From: Teichococcus aerophilus
Lineage (GTDB): Bacteria; Pseudomonadota; Alphaproteobacteria; Acetobacterales; Acetobacteraceae
Direction of reading: 5' to 3'
Length of the DNA: 34,910 nucleotides
Assembly (NCBI RefSeq): GCF_014490485.1
Contig: NZ_JACTVA010000054.1
Coordinates: 1-34,910 of the forward strand
Positions 1-9,084 of the stretch are shown here, in pieces (the first letter of the stretch is position 1; every line of letters begins with the position of its first letter). Below the pieces are notes generated by a model. The model saw only the letters and a program-made list of their open reading frames with translations, searched no databases and had not been told where the DNA came from. A program made the position numbers and the translations under genes.

Positions 1-881
1 GCGCCGGGCTGCGGGACCTGCTGCCGGAGGGCGCGCCGGCCGGCGAACCGGTGCGCCCGCCGCCGCCGGACGCCCCCCCGTTGCTGGAGGTGACGGGGCT
101 GGTCAAGGCCTATCCCCGCCCGCTGGCCGCCGGCTGGTGGAAGCGTGGCGCGGCCGCGCCGCCGGTGCGCGCGGTGGACGGCATCTCCTTCGCCATCCGG
201 CGGGGCGAGAGCGTCGGGCTGGTGGGCGAATCCGGCTGCGGCAAGTCCACCACCTCCACCATGCTGATGCGGCTGATCGACAAGACCGAGGGCAGCATCC
301 GCTTCGATGGGCAGGAGATCGGCGACATCCCGCCGCGCGCCTTCACCCGCTCGCCGCTGCGCGCCCGCATCCAGATGGTGTTCCAGGACCCGACCGACAG
401 CCTGAACCCGCGCTACACGGCGGAACGCGCCATCGCGGACCCCATCCTGCGCCTCGGCGGCCGCGCCGCGCGGGCCGGGCTGCGGGCGCGGTGCGAGGAG
501 TTGGCCGGGCTGGTCGGGCTGCCGGTGGAATTGCTGGGCCGGTTGCCGCACCAGCTCTCCGGCGGGCAGAAGGCGCGCGTCGGCATCGCCCGCGCCATCG
601 CGCTGAACCCGGACCTGGTAGTGCTGGACGAGCCGACGGCGGCGCTGGACGTCTCCGTGCAGGCGGTGGTGCTGAATCTGCTGCAGGACCTGAAGGCGCG
701 GCTGGGGATGAGCTACCTCTTCGTCAGCCACGACCTGCACGTGGTGCGGCTGCTCTGCGACCGGGTCATCGTCATGCGCGCCGGCCGAATCGTCGAGGAA
801 GGGCCGACCGCCGAGGTGATGGAACGCCCTCGCCACGACTACACGCGCGAATTGCTGGCCGCCGCGCCGGAACCGCCGTGA
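1..881 (+). CDS. Peptide/nickel-type ABC transporter ATP-binding protein (5' end cut by window edge)
   Basis: Cytoplasmic ATPase that would power import of an oligopeptide-like solute (OppF/DppF type). Counting from the GTG at 51, Walker A is GESGCGKST (residues 59-67), followed by Q-loop MVFQDP, signature LSGGQ, Walker B VVLDEP and H-loop SHD, all intact. The C-terminal [12 protein letters not shown] is typical of the Opp/Dpp family. The frame is open leftwards to base 3 ([16 protein letters not shown] before the GTG), so the true start is probably outside the window. The upstream part may be a linker from a first ATPase domain, as in fused DppD-DppF proteins. The stop overlaps the next gene (GTGA), implying one operon with uraD. 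Function is secure to family level; the substrate is not, though the neighbours suggest a ureide or purine breakdown product. Confidence 0.9.
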   Translation, partial: AGLRDLLPEGAPAGEPVRPPPPDAPPLLEVTGLVKAYPRPLAAGWWKRGAAAPPVRAVDGISFAIRRGESVGLVGESGCGKSTTSTMLMRLIDKTEGSIRFDGQEIGDIPPRAFTRSPLRARIQMVFQDPTDSLNPRYTAERAIADPILRLGGRAARAGLRARCEELAGLVGLPVELLGRLPHQLSGGQKARVGIARAIALNPDLVVLDEPTAALDVSVQAVVLNLLQDLKARLGMSYLFVSHDLHVVRLLCDRVIVMRAGRIVEEGPTAEVMERPRHDYTRELLAAAPEPP

Positions 882-1633
882 CCAGCCTCGCTACGCTGAA
901 CGCCGCCAGCGCCGGGGATTTCGCAACGGCGCTGGACGGCATCTTCGAGCGCGCCCCCTGGGTCGCCACCGCCGCCGCCGCCGCCCGGCCCTTCGCCAAT
1001 GCGGCGTCCCTGCACGCCGCCCTGATGCGGGCGCTGCGCGATGCGGGCGAGCCCGCCTGCCGCGCCTTCCTGAACGGCCACGAGCCGCTGGTGGCGGGCC
1101 CCCTGCCGGAGAGCCTCACCGCATCCTCCCGCCACGAGCAGGGCGACCTGAAGCTGGGCGCGCTGATCGGCAGCGGGGCGCTGGCGGCGCTGAACGCCCG
1201 GTACCACCAGCGCTTCGGCTTCCCCTTCGTCATCGCCCTGCGCCGCCACACGGCGGCGAACGTGCTGCGGGAACTGCATCGGCGCCTCGCGGCCGACCCG
1301 GCCGCCGAGTTGCAGGCCGCGCTGGCGGAGGTCGGGCATGTCACCCGCTATCGCCTGCTGGCCCGGCTGGGCGAGGCGCCTTCTCCCGGCAGCATCGTCG
1401 CGGAATTGGCGCGCCCCTCGCCCAATGGTTCCGTGCTGCTGCTGGCGCGGGAAGGTCAGGTGATCGCGCGGCGCGCGCTGGCGCCGGGCAGCCATGGCCC
1501 GGTGTCGCTCTGGCAGGAAGCGCCGTTGCGGTTGGGGCATTACCGGCTGACGCTCGGGGAGCGCGAATACGACATTTGGCCTGAAGCGTCGGAGGGCGAG
1601 AATCTGGTTTCGCTGTCTGGAAGCGATGATTGA
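878..1633 (+). CDS. uraD: OHCU decarboxylase (UraD) with an extra C-terminal domain
   Basis: 2-oxo-4-hydroxy-4-carboxy-5-ureidoimidazoline decarboxylase makes S-allantoin in the urate-to-allantoin route. Residues about 1-165 match the family: the FERAPWVATAAAAARPF opening, a GHEPL motif where family members read HPEL, TASSRHEQ before the LNARY helix, and RFGFPFVIALR. The GTG at 878 lies inside the stop of the ABC ATPase (4-bp overlap), which fixes the start by translational coupling. The protein is 251 aa against about 165-170 for the usual enzyme. The extra 85 residues (APGSHGPVSLWQ, LRLGHYRLTLG, EREYDIW) look like a worn transthyretin/HIU-hydrolase fold, but lack the family's THVLD start and YRGS end. 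The decarboxylase call is fairly firm; the extension is inference. Confidence 0.82.
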   Translation: MTSLATLNAASAGDFATALDGIFERAPWVATAAAAARPFANAASLHAALMRALRDAGEPACRAFLNGHEPLVAGPLPESLTASSRHEQGDLKLGALIGSGALAALNARYHQRFGFPFVIALRRHTAANVLRELHRRLAADPAAELQAALAEVGHVTRYRLLARLGEAPSPGSIVAELARPSPNGSVLLLAREGQVIARRALAPGSHGPVSLWQEAPLRLGHYRLTLGEREYDIWPEASEGENLVSLSGSDD

Positions 1634-1690
1634 GAGGGGCGCTGCCCCTCTCAAACTCTCCCCGCCAAAGGCCTGAGGCCTTTGGGAACC
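1630..1690 (+). terminator. Twin-hairpin terminator after uraD (repeat family B, copy 1)
   Basis: Two perfect stem-loops sit in tandem. TTGAGAGGGGC / GCCCCTCTCAA has an 11-bp stem and GCT loop at 1630-1654, overlapping the uraD stop. CCAAAGGCC / GGCCTTTGG has a 9-bp stem and TGA loop at 1665-1685, followed by GAACCCTTTTG. A nearly identical copy lies reversed at 22362-22412. Confidence 0.7.
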
Positions 1691-1904
1691 CTTTTGTTCA
1701 GGCCAGAACGAAAGGCAAGGCGGGTTCTCAAGTTTGGCGTTCTAACAGCAAGGTCAGGGAGAGAAATTCCCGTACAAACCTGCACGTTTGCGCAATCTAT
1801 GTTTCCGAGCGCCCGTGGCGGGCGGGCGCTACACGTCGATGCAATGGTACTGTCACTCATGGTCGAAGCGCGACCGAGCCCACGGCGTGTCCGAACATAG
1901 ACAG

Positions 1905-1945
1905 AAGAAAGAAGGGGGTTCAGGGGAATTCATTCCCCTGACCTT
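1905..1945 (-). terminator. Hairpin terminator facing the hpxZ operon (repeat family A)
   Basis: On the minus strand the hairpin CAGGGGAAT / ATTCCCCTG (9-bp stem, 1921-1940) is followed by a C-run and TTCTTTCTTCT. It lies 140 bp past the hpxZ stop and faces the uraD terminator. It belongs to the dispersed family seen more than ten times in this window. Confidence 0.6.
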
Positions 1946-2011
1946 CTGCCCCGCACAATCCCAGGACACGCCCTGGTTCCCCATCCCGCGACCGCGCCCT
2001 CAGGCCTCACC

Positions 2012-2062
2012 CGGGATCGTATCCCCTGCCGGGCGAGGTCGAAGAGGCAGCACCCCCTCGAG
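2012..2062 (-). repeat. Degenerate twin-hairpin element (repeat family B, copy 5)
   Basis: Read on the minus strand it gives CTCGAGGGGGTGCTGCC, then GGCAGGGGATACGATCCC. It matches the elements at 22215-22265 and 18333-18383, but the first stem is damaged by substitutions. It begins 23 bp after the hpxZ stop, so it may be a first terminator backed up by the hairpin at 1905-1945. Confidence 0.55.
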
Positions 2063-2084
2063 CCCAACCGTCAACGAAAAGGCC

Positions 2085-2486
2085 TCAGCCCTCCGCCATC
2101 AGGCTCACATGCGCCGCCACGACCTTCCAACCGTCCGGAAAGCGCACCCAGCTCTGGCTCTGCCGACCGCGCCGGCCACTGGCCAGCAGGACGTATTCGG
2201 TGTTGGCCACGCCGAAGTCGCGGCCGAAGGTGGTGATGATGGTGTTCTCCAACCGGCGCGCGCGCTGCTTGTGTTCGGCCGGGGTGCGGGCGGCGCGGAA
2301 GGCGGCGATCTGCGCGTGGCCGTACAGGTTCTCGGCCACGCCGTAGCGCAGGGTGCGCGTGTCGTCCCAGAAGCTGTCGTCCAGCACCTGGACGTCGTTC
2401 TCCTCCAGCCCGCGGTCGTAGCGCTCGAAGGCGGCGCGCAGTTCGGCCACCGCCTCGGGGTTGTTGATCTCGGTCACGTCAGGCAT
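2085..2486 (-). CDS. hpxZ: HpxZ/AtzH-like small protein of oxalurate (ureide) catabolism
   Basis: A 133-aa NTF2-like (cystatin-like) fold protein of the DUF3225 family. Family landmarks seen are AAFERYDRGLEENDVQVLDD near residue 20-37, FWDD, TLRYGVAENLYG, IAAFRAAR, the TTFGRDFGVANTEY strand and the closing WKVVAAHVSLM. In Klebsiella the homologue HpxZ lies in the hpx purine/oxalurate cluster; AtzH in s-triazine clusters is the other close relative. Neither provides catalysis alone; they accompany amidase-signature hydrolases. Here it follows such an amidase by 19 bp in the same direction, so the two form an operon. No signal peptide, so cytoplasmic. The family assignment is strong; the exact pathway step is inference. 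Confidence 0.82.
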   Translation of the reverse strand: MPDVTEINNPEAVAELRAAFERYDRGLEENDVQVLDDSFWDDTRTLRYGVAENLYGHAQIAAFRAARTPAEHKQRARRLENTIITTFGRDFGVANTEYVLLASGRRGRQSQSWVRFPDGWKVVAAHVSLMAEG

Positions 2487-2505
2487 CGGTGCGGTTCCTC
2501 AGATG

Positions 2506-3699
2506 TCAGCCGGAGATGCGGGCGCGTTCCAGCGCCTCGGCAATGGCCACCAGCTTCGCATCCTGGCCGTGCCAGGCAAGGATGGACAGGCCGCACGGCT
2601 TGCCCCCCGCCAGGCCCAGCGGCAGGCTGAGCTGCGGCAGGCCCGCGAAGCCGGCGAAGGACGTGAGTTGGCTGATCCGCTCGGACAGCGCGTCCAGCTC
2701 ATGCAACGGCAAGCCCAGCGGCGGCGCTGTGAAGGGCGTGGTCGGCAGGCAGAGGATGGCGCCGCCTTCCAGCAGGTCCCGCGCCCGGGCCAGCACGCGC
2801 TGGCGCAGGCTGGCCGCTTCCGCCGCCTGCGCATCGGTGAAGCCGGAGGCGATGGTCAGGTTGCGCGCCACGTTGAAGGCGAAGCAGGGATTGGCGGCGT
2901 CGATCCAGTCGCGGAAGGTGCGCCAGCCTTCGTGCCGCTGCAGGATGTTGCGCTGCGCGCTCCACACCGCCAGTTCGCCCGGCTCCGCCAGCGTCATGGT
3001 GCGTGGCGGGTGGCCCAGCACGCGGGCCAGCAGTTCCACCGGCGCGGCCAGCGCGTCCCGCACCTCGGCATCGGCCAGGGCGAAGGCATCTTCGGCCACC
3101 AGCAGCGGCGCAGGTGCCAGGGCGGGAATTGGCTCGCCCAACATCACCTCGGCCACGCGGGAGAAGGTCGCGGCATCGCGGGTGAACCAGCCCACGGTGT
3201 CGAAGCTCGGCGCCTGGGCACAGACGCCGGCGAAGGGGATGCGCCCATGGGTGGTGCGCAGCCCGTGCAGCCCGCACAGGCTGGCCGGCACCCGGACCGA
3301 GCCGCCGGTATCCGTGCCCAGCGCGATGTCGCAATCCCCTGCCGCGACGGCGGAGGCCGAGCCGCTGGAGGAGCCGCCCGGCAGGCAGCCCGGCGCCGCG
3401 GGGTTGGCGGGCGTGCCGTAGAACTGATTGAAGCCGAGGATGCCGAGCGAGATCTCGCAGGTCACCGTCTTGCCCACGAGCTCTGCCCCAGCCTCCAGCA
3501 AGGTGCTGACCGCCCAGGCATGCGCCTGCGGCACCGGGTGGGTGCGCTCCCAATCCGGGTTGCCGGCGCCGGTCGGCGTACCGGCGACATCGAACAGGTC
3601 CTTCGCCGCGAAGGTCAGCCCGGCGAGCGGCCCGGTGGTGGCACCGGCCAGGTGGTAGCGCGGTCCGGGGAGGAAGGCGTCGTCTGTGGTGTTCTTCAT
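2506..3699 (-). CDS. Amidase-signature hydrolase
   Basis: 397-aa cytoplasmic amidase. The Ser-cisSer-Lys triad is visible: Lys33 in AAKDLFDVAG, the glycine/serine loop PGGSSSGSAS (about 108-117) and the nucleophile Ser134 in DTGGSVRVPAS. It is shorter than typical GatA or AtzE proteins (about 450-490 aa) because the C-terminal part is compact, resembling the roughly 400-aa plant-type amidase-1 group. It is first in an operon with hpxZ (19-bp gap), next to uraD on the opposite strand. The likely substrate is therefore a ureido or oxamate/oxalurate-like amide from purine breakdown, but the sequence alone does not prove this. Start ATG at 3699 is the first in the frame consistent with the family N-terminus (FLPGPRYHLAG). 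Confidence 0.85.
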   Translation of the reverse strand: MKNTTDDAFLPGPRYHLAGATTGPLAGLTFAAKDLFDVAGTPTGAGNPDWERTHPVPQAHAWAVSTLLEAGAELVGKTVTCEISLGILGFNQFYGTPANPAAPGCLPGGSSSGSASAVAAGDCDIALGTDTGGSVRVPASLCGLHGLRTTHGRIPFAGVCAQAPSFDTVGWFTRDAATFSRVAEVMLGEPIPALAPAPLLVAEDAFALADAEVRDALAAPVELLARVLGHPPRTMTLAEPGELAVWSAQRNILQRHEGWRTFRDWIDAANPCFAFNVARNLTIASGFTDAQAAEAASLRQRVLARARDLLEGGAILCLPTTPFTAPPLGLPLHELDALSERISQLTSFAGFAGLPQLSLPLGLAGGKPCGLSILAWHGQDAKLVAIAEALERARISG

Positions 3700-4268
3700 G
3701 GGCCGAGCCTAGCAAGACCCAGGCCGGCTGGCGCCAGTGCCGTCGCGTGCAGTGGCTGCGCGGTTGCGGCCCGGTAGCCGGAGGTTGGTGGGCACCGAAG
3801 CTGCGCGGGCCATGGCCGGTGCAGCCTTAGCGTGGCGGCCCAGGTCTGCGGCAGGGGCCGAATCGCCGTCCGCACAGGCGGCTTCCAAACAGCAGGGCCG
3901 AACCGTGCCGCCAGGCCCGACATCCAGGCTCTACCACCTGGAAATCAGGCGCCGGGACCGGGTCCGACCACCTATTCCAATCGGCGACCTTGCCCTTCAC
4001 GCCTCTCAATCCGCGCCCGGCGCGGGTCCGCCATGCCGTTCCCAGGCAACAACGGCCGAAGTGCCCCACCAGGCGTCCAAAAGAAGAGCGGAAGATGGAA
4101 AACGGCCCGCCACACCCCATTATAAAGGTTGTAACTTTCCCGTTCTTACTGGCTATTGCAGCGCGTGAAGAACCACGCCGGGCTGTTACGCTCAAACTTC
4201 TCTGGCTTGCCCAGGAAGATTTTTTAATCGGCATCGCCCAGAGCGAAGCCTCATGACAGGACTTCCCC
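3700..4268. other. Intergenic region between divergent genes
   Basis: No convincing gene is seen in these 569 bases; the open frames are low-complexity and lack ribosome sites. It must hold the promoter of the minus-strand amidase-hpxZ operon and that of the small plus-strand gene at 4269. The only AT-rich stretches are 4118-4140 (TATAAT on the minus strand at 4119-4124, without a clear -35) and 4217-4229. These are weak promoter hints only. Confidence 0.4.
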
Positions 4269-4463
4269 GTGACACAGAACAAGGTGAGCGCCGCCAGCGC
4301 AAGCGCGGCCGCCAATACTGACGAGTTGGAGACGGAGATCCTCTACCTCGCCAAGCGGCACCGCGTATCCCCGGCCATCGTGCGTGAGATTATCCGTCGC
4401 TCCGGCAACAGCGAGCGCGGTTCGGTCGAGCGTGAGATCGAGAAGGGCAAGGCACGTCGCTAG
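4269..4463 (+). CDS. Small DUF3606-like protein
   Basis: A 64-aa soluble protein with an acidic helix (ELETEILYLAKRH), then VSPAIVREIIRRSGNS, and a basic tail ending KGKARR. This helix-turn-helix-like pattern resembles DUF3606 proteins, common small proteins of alphaproteobacteria with no proven role. The start is GTG at 4269; a weak GACAGGA ribosome site lies 8-14 bases upstream. It stands alone, convergent with the DUF6481 gene, and is followed at once by two hairpins. The family link is by resemblance only. Confidence 0.6.
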   Translation: MTQNKVSAASASAAANTDELETEILYLAKRHRVSPAIVREIIRRSGNSERGSVEREIEKGKARR

Positions 4464-4475
4464 GACGCGCCGGAC

Positions 4476-4533
4476 GGCGTGATGCGGGCGGAATAGCCCA
4501 GCCCATCACGCCCAAGGGCCATGAAGGCCCTTG
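4476..4533 (+). terminator. Two consecutive stem-loops between convergent genes
   Basis: The first is an imperfect long hairpin (GGCGTGAT ... ATCACGCC, 4476-4512). The second is perfect: CAAGGGCC / GGCCCTTG with loop ATGAA at 4513-4533. They begin 13 bases after the DUF3606-like stop and lie 117 bases beyond the stop of the minus-strand gene, so they could stop transcripts from both sides. There is no clear U-tract. Confidence 0.5.
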
Positions 4534-4649
4534 AGAGGGGAACGGCAGCAGCCGGTTCCCGTAGGAAGTGCCGGCTGCGAACGTCGCAGCCGACTGGATC
4601 CAGCCTCCCCGCCTGCCGGGCACCACCGGTGCCCAGGGCGGGCCAGGGC

Positions 4650-5018
4650 TTAGCGGCGGCGGGCCTGCCGCGCCGCGTAACGGGCGTCCCGCGCGGCCTT
4701 CTGCAACGCAGGCAGGGCGGCGGCATGCTCGGCGGCAGCAGCGGCAGCGGCCGCTTCCTCAGCAGCCTGGACCTTGCGGGCCTCGACCGCGGCGGCCTTC
4801 TCGGCGGCCAGACGGGCAGCCTCGGCCTCGCGCGCCACGCGGCGCTCGGCATTGCGGGCATCGCGCGCCTCGGCGATGGCCTTGCGCTCCGCCTGCTGCT
4901 TCAGCATCTCCGGATCGTTCGGCCCGGGACGAGCACGAAAACGCTCTAGCATCGCCTCCTTGGCCTTGGCGGCTGCTGCCAGCCGGTCATTGACGGAATC
5001 ATTCTTTTGGGGGGTCAT
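4650..5018 (-). CDS. DUF6481 family protein, charged alpha-helical
   Basis: A 122-aa protein, nearly all Ala, Glu, Arg and Lys, predicted as one long helix or coiled coil. The N-terminal block DRLAAAAKAKEAMLERFRARPG followed by PEMLKQQAERKAIAEARDAR is the DUF6481 pattern; the C-terminal half is an alanine-rich repeat ending ARQARRR. A good ribosome site (AAGGGAGG) lies just before ATG 5018. Function is unknown for the family. About 170 bases upstream of the start lies the Fur-box-like palindrome at 5189-5205, so this gene is one candidate for iron control. Confidence 0.65.
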   Translation of the reverse strand: MTPQKNDSVNDRLAAAAKAKEAMLERFRARPGPNDPEMLKQQAERKAIAEARDARNAERRVAREAEAARLAAEKAAAVEARKVQAAEEAAAAAAAAEHAAALPALQKAARDARYAARQARRR

Positions 5019-5162
5019 GCGCCTCCCTTACCAAATTTGCGCCCGGACTCATAGGACTGGTTCCCGCGGTGGCGCAGACCGAAGCCAGGCTCCAGCTTTC
5101 TGCCAGGCAGCCTCTCGGTTGTTTCGCCCCGTGGCACGCGCCGGCAAACGGCGGGAAAGTCC

Positions 5163-5191
5163 TTGACCTGATCCATTGCGTCCCTTAACTA
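5163..5191 (+). promoter_or_regulatory. Promoter-like sequence reading towards the sRNA candidate
   Basis: TTGACC (5163-5168) matches the -35 consensus at five of six bases. With a 16-17 bp spacer the AT-rich TTAACTA follows at 5185-5191. The -10 match is poor (two to three of six), so the call rests on position and the strong -35. Confidence 0.4.
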
Positions 5192-5205
5192 AGAATCATT
5201 CTTAG
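5189..5205. promoter_or_regulatory. Fur-box-like palindrome
   Basis: CTAAGAAT-C-ATTCTTAG is a perfect 8-1-8 inverted repeat. Its core AGAATCATTCT resembles known Fur-binding sites built as 7-1-7 repeats. It overlaps the proposed -10 region, as expected for a repressor. It is a rare AT-rich island in this GC-rich DNA. It could also serve the minus-strand DUF6481 gene. An Irr- or other regulator site cannot be excluded. Confidence 0.5.
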
Positions 5206-5383
5206 TCGCAACTCTCGCAGCACGGCCACCCGGCGCACCGTCCCAGCCGCGATCCGATTCCCGCACTCCTCTCGGATCGACCGTGAAGCCTGACCGAACG
5301 ATGAGATACCGCCCGTTTCCTGCAGGGGAGGAACCGGGCGGAGCGAGCAGAAGGCCGGGTCCCAGGACCCGGCCTTCTTCCGC
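5198..5383 (+). ncRNA. Candidate iron-responsive small RNA (about 185 nt)
   Basis: No gene is evident between the Fur-box-like promoter and a strong hairpin 150 bases on, but the interval folds well. Stem-loop 1 (5250-5279) is CGATCCGA / TCGGATCG with a 14-base C-rich loop containing ACTCCTC, able to pair with Shine-Dalgarno sequences. Stem-loop 2 (5309-5341) is CCGCCCG / CGGGCGG continued by TTCC / GGAA past one mismatch. Stem-loop 3 (5350-5377) is a 13-bp terminator. The layout fits Fur-repressed sRNAs such as RyhB or PrrF, without sequence similarity being claimed. Start and end are estimates. Alternatively it could be an untranslated leader or non-transcribed DNA. Confidence 0.38.
5350..5383 (+). 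terminator. Strong hairpin terminator of the sRNA candidate
   Basis: GAAGGCCGGGTCC / GGACCCGGCCTTC is a perfect 13-bp stem around CA (a four-base loop if the last pair opens). It is followed by TTCCGC, so the U-tract is weak. It has no coding gene directly upstream on either strand. Confidence 0.6.
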
Positions 5384-5695
5384 GGCCGCCTGAAGGGGGG
5401 CGCGCGGGCGGCTTTCGCACACGGGCAGGGTGTGCGGTTCCGGCTCGCATCCCCCTTCCCTTTCCGCCCGGCACCACGACAATACCGTTCGCTCCATGCC
5501 CGCCCCGCCATCGGCGGCCAGCCATGGCGTTGCCGCCGCAGCCTCACGCAGCTGTGCAGGTGCCGCATGCAGCCGCCACGGCCTTCGCGGTTTTCCCAAG
5601 TGGCCCGCCGGCCGCCGGGTCCTCCACGGGCCTGCGCCAGGGCCCCACGCCGCCACGGTCTCTCGGCAGGCTAGGGCGGCCAGAAAGGAAACAGG
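5384..5695. other. Intergenic region upstream of the secreted protein gene
   Basis: Very GC-rich stretch without a believable gene. It presumably carries the promoter for the gene at 5696. I see no clear -35/-10 pair and no further hairpin of note. Confidence 0.3.
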
Positions 5696-6235
5696 ATGCG
5701 CGTCACCCTGCCTGCCATCGTCACCTGCCTCGCCCTCGCCCCACTCGGCCTCCAGGCCCAGCCGGCCCCGCAGCCGGTGGCGCCCCGACTGGTCATCGGC
5801 GCCCCAGGCCAGTGCCAGATGACCGTCCAGGGCGCCGCACGCCCCTGCTCCAGCGGGCTGGTCTATGTGCATCACAGCAACGGCAGCATCCTGCTTTCCG
5901 TCCAGTCCGGCCGCGACGTCACCATCGGCTTCGAGGCCGACAGGGACAGCCAGCCGAAGCCGGAGGAATACACCCTCAACCTGACGCGGATGCATACCTC
6001 GATCGACGGCCGCACGGCCGCCAAGGTGGTGACCGGTACCTGCCAGATCAGCATGTCCACCGACGGCCAGACCTGGCACCGCGCCGTCTGCCGCGCCACG
6101 GACCGCAGCAACCAGGAAACCGTGATGACCTTCACCGGCAATGGCCGCCCGGTTACGGCCGCCCGCCCCGGCCAGGAAGGCCAGGCACCCGCCGCCCCGC
6201 CGCCCCGCCAGCCGGCACCGTCGACCAAGGGCTGA
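5696..6235 (+). CDS. Secreted protein of unknown function with four cysteines
   Basis: A 179-aa protein with a Sec signal peptide (MRVTLPAIVTCLALAPLGLQA, cut likely after LQA) and a Pro/Ala-rich tail (residues about 155-179), so the folded part is about 125 residues. Mature cysteines occur in GQCQM, RPCSS, GTCQI and AVCRA, spaced to allow two disulfides in the periplasm. The middle is beta-rich (GSILLSVQSGRDVTIGFEAD). A ribosome site AAAGGAAACAGG precedes the ATG, fixing the start. It stands alone and ends in a family A hairpin. I do not recognise a named family. Confidence 0.7.
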   Translation: MRVTLPAIVTCLALAPLGLQAQPAPQPVAPRLVIGAPGQCQMTVQGAARPCSSGLVYVHHSNGSILLSVQSGRDVTIGFEADRDSQPKPEEYTLNLTRMHTSIDGRTAAKVVTGTCQISMSTDGQTWHRAVCRATDRSNQETVMTFTGNGRPVTAARPGQEGQAPAAPPPRQPAPSTKG

Positions 6236-6246
6236 GGGGAGCGAGG

Positions 6247-6284
6247 AAGGCCGGGAAGGAATTCCCCAGACCCCATCTTTTTTC
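6247..6284 (+). terminator. Hairpin terminator (repeat family A)
   Basis: GGGAA-GGAA-TTCCC stem, then CCCCATCTTTTTT, a good intrinsic terminator. It starts 12 bases after the secreted-protein stop. It faces the gyrB terminator 230 bases away. Confidence 0.7.
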
Positions 6285-6510
6285 TGCGAGTTGGGGTTGG
6301 GCTGAACGATTGGGTCGGTGCCGGATAATGCCTCGAGAAGGAACGCGATCCTTTATCCAATGGACACGAGCCTTGGCAGGCCAGCTCAGCGGCCACCTCT
6401 TTGCAAGCCCCTTCGATCTTGGCGCGAATGGCTTGGTGCATGGCCTGCGGCGCTTGAGATCCAGCGAGGATCAAGCGCTCCACCTTGGTGGCCAGGCGTA
6501 GACACAAAAG

Positions 6511-6542
6511 AAAGGGCCGGGGAATGTCTTCCCCGGCCCTTT
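6511..6542 (-). terminator. gyrB intrinsic terminator
   Basis: AAAGGGCCGGGGAA / TTCCCCGGCCCTTT is a perfect 14-bp stem with loop TGTC on the plus strand (GACA on the minus). On the minus strand it is followed by CTTTTG. It lies 40 bases after the gyrB stop. The core is related to repeat family A but is more regular. Confidence 0.8.
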
Positions 6543-6581
6543 CTGCGTCTCATCCACACCCGCCCGTCGGCGGTGCCACCC

Positions 6582-9074
<2,493 letters not shown>

Positions 9075-9084
9075 TTATAGCCGG

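Noticed and set aside
1630-1941. Possible small plus-strand gene after uraD
   Set aside because: It runs through the twin-hairpin terminator and a facing terminator repeat, so it is very unlikely to be translated.
5872-6507. Minus-strand frame beginning MCLRLATKVERLILAGSQ
   Set aside because: The first 50 residues look protein-like, but the frame runs through a terminator hairpin and then antisense to the secreted-protein gene, with no ribosome site. At most a remnant at 6350-6507.
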